Source of the DNA: an uncultured Sphingomonadales bacterium
GTDB taxonomy: Bacteria; Pseudomonadota; Alphaproteobacteria; Sphingomonadales; Sphingomonadaceae
Length of the DNA: 33,241 bases
Direction: 5' to 3'
Assembly (NCBI GenBank): GCA_903834285.1
Contig: CAILIO010000069.1
Location: 1 to 33,241, forward strand
Shown one piece after another: positions 33,083-33,241 of the stretch (positions within the stretch are counted from its first letter, which is position 1; every line of letters begins with the position of its first letter). Under the pieces are notes generated by a model that had not been told where the DNA came from, made no database searches, and saw only the letters and a program-made list of their open reading frames with translations. The position numbers and the translations under genes are program-made.

Positions 33083-33241
33083 TCAGGGGCGAATCTGCCC
33101 GGAGCCGAGCACCAGCCACTTGTAGGTCGTCAGACCCTCCAAGGCGACCGGCCCGCGCGCGTGGAGCCGCCCGGTTGCAATGCCGATCTCGGCGCCCAAT
33201 CCAAACTCGCCGCCGTCGGCGAACTGGGTCGAGGCGTTCCA
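33083..33241 (-). CDS. proA: Gamma-glutamyl phosphate reductase, C-terminal 52 residues (rest outside window)
   Basis: ProA makes glutamate-5-semialdehyde for proline synthesis. The minus-strand frame from the window end reads [20 protein letters not shown], then [20 protein letters not shown] and ends [32 protein letters not shown] and the GPVGL(here VAL)EGLTTYK block are the ProA C-terminal signature. The stop at 33083-33085 lies 6 bases before the likely nadD start. Confidence 0.95.
   Translation of the reverse strand, partial: WNASTQFADGGEFGLGAEIGIATGRLHARGPVALEGLTTYKWLVLGSGQIRP

Overview
The window is a GC-rich, densely coding chromosomal segment of an alphaproteobacterium, most likely a sphingomonad (Novosphingobium/Sphingomonas type). 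The evidence is a SciP (DUF1153) cell-cycle regulator, putative general-stress (EcfG-type) promoters of the form GGAAC-N16/17-NGTT, an RsfS-RlmH-EnvC-CtpA cluster, and several small proteins that look typical of sphingomonads. I see no phage, insertion sequence, CRISPR array, tRNA or rRNA.

Layout. (1) Positions 1-1098: 3' part of groL with an excellent intrinsic terminator. (2) Positions 1100-8300: a stress-response neighbourhood. It holds an acidic small protein and csbD (divergent), sodB, a GT4 glycosyltransferase-GH130 pair, a very short NepR-like anti-sigma factor gene, a PRC-barrel protein and a small membrane-anchored protein. Five transcription units here (six genes) have a GGAAC-N16/17-NGTT element 30-60 bases before the start codon. 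(3) Positions 8300-12340: a serine hydrolase, an exported M28 peptidase and ferredoxin-NADP reductase. (4) Positions 12332-18660, minus strand: an efflux operon of membrane fusion protein, RND pump, DUF445 protein and GNAT acetyltransferase. The last three genes are chained by GTGA start/stop overlaps, and a partial palindrome lies in the upstream promoter region. (5) Positions 18890-20923: a small unknown gene plus sciP, divergent from mnmA. (6) Positions 20928-27042: a small membrane protein, a lipoprotein serine hydrolase, pdxH-CDF transporter, and a dnaJ-like/yihY/fabI run. (7) Positions 27059-33241, minus strand: proA (partial), nadD, rsfS, rlmH, an EnvC-like degenerate LytM protein, ctpA, dsbB, coq7 and an exported unknown. 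This is a housekeeping run covering proline and NAD synthesis, ribosome maturation, cell-wall processing, disulfide formation and ubiquinone.

The most interesting signal is region 2. A candidate NepR paralogue reduced to about 46 residues lies among genes that carry matching stress-sigma promoter elements. One of these elements would place the two-gene GT4-GH130 carbohydrate unit, whose product is unknown, under general stress control. The glycosyltransferase gene also carries a perfect 22-bp inverted repeat within its coding sequence.
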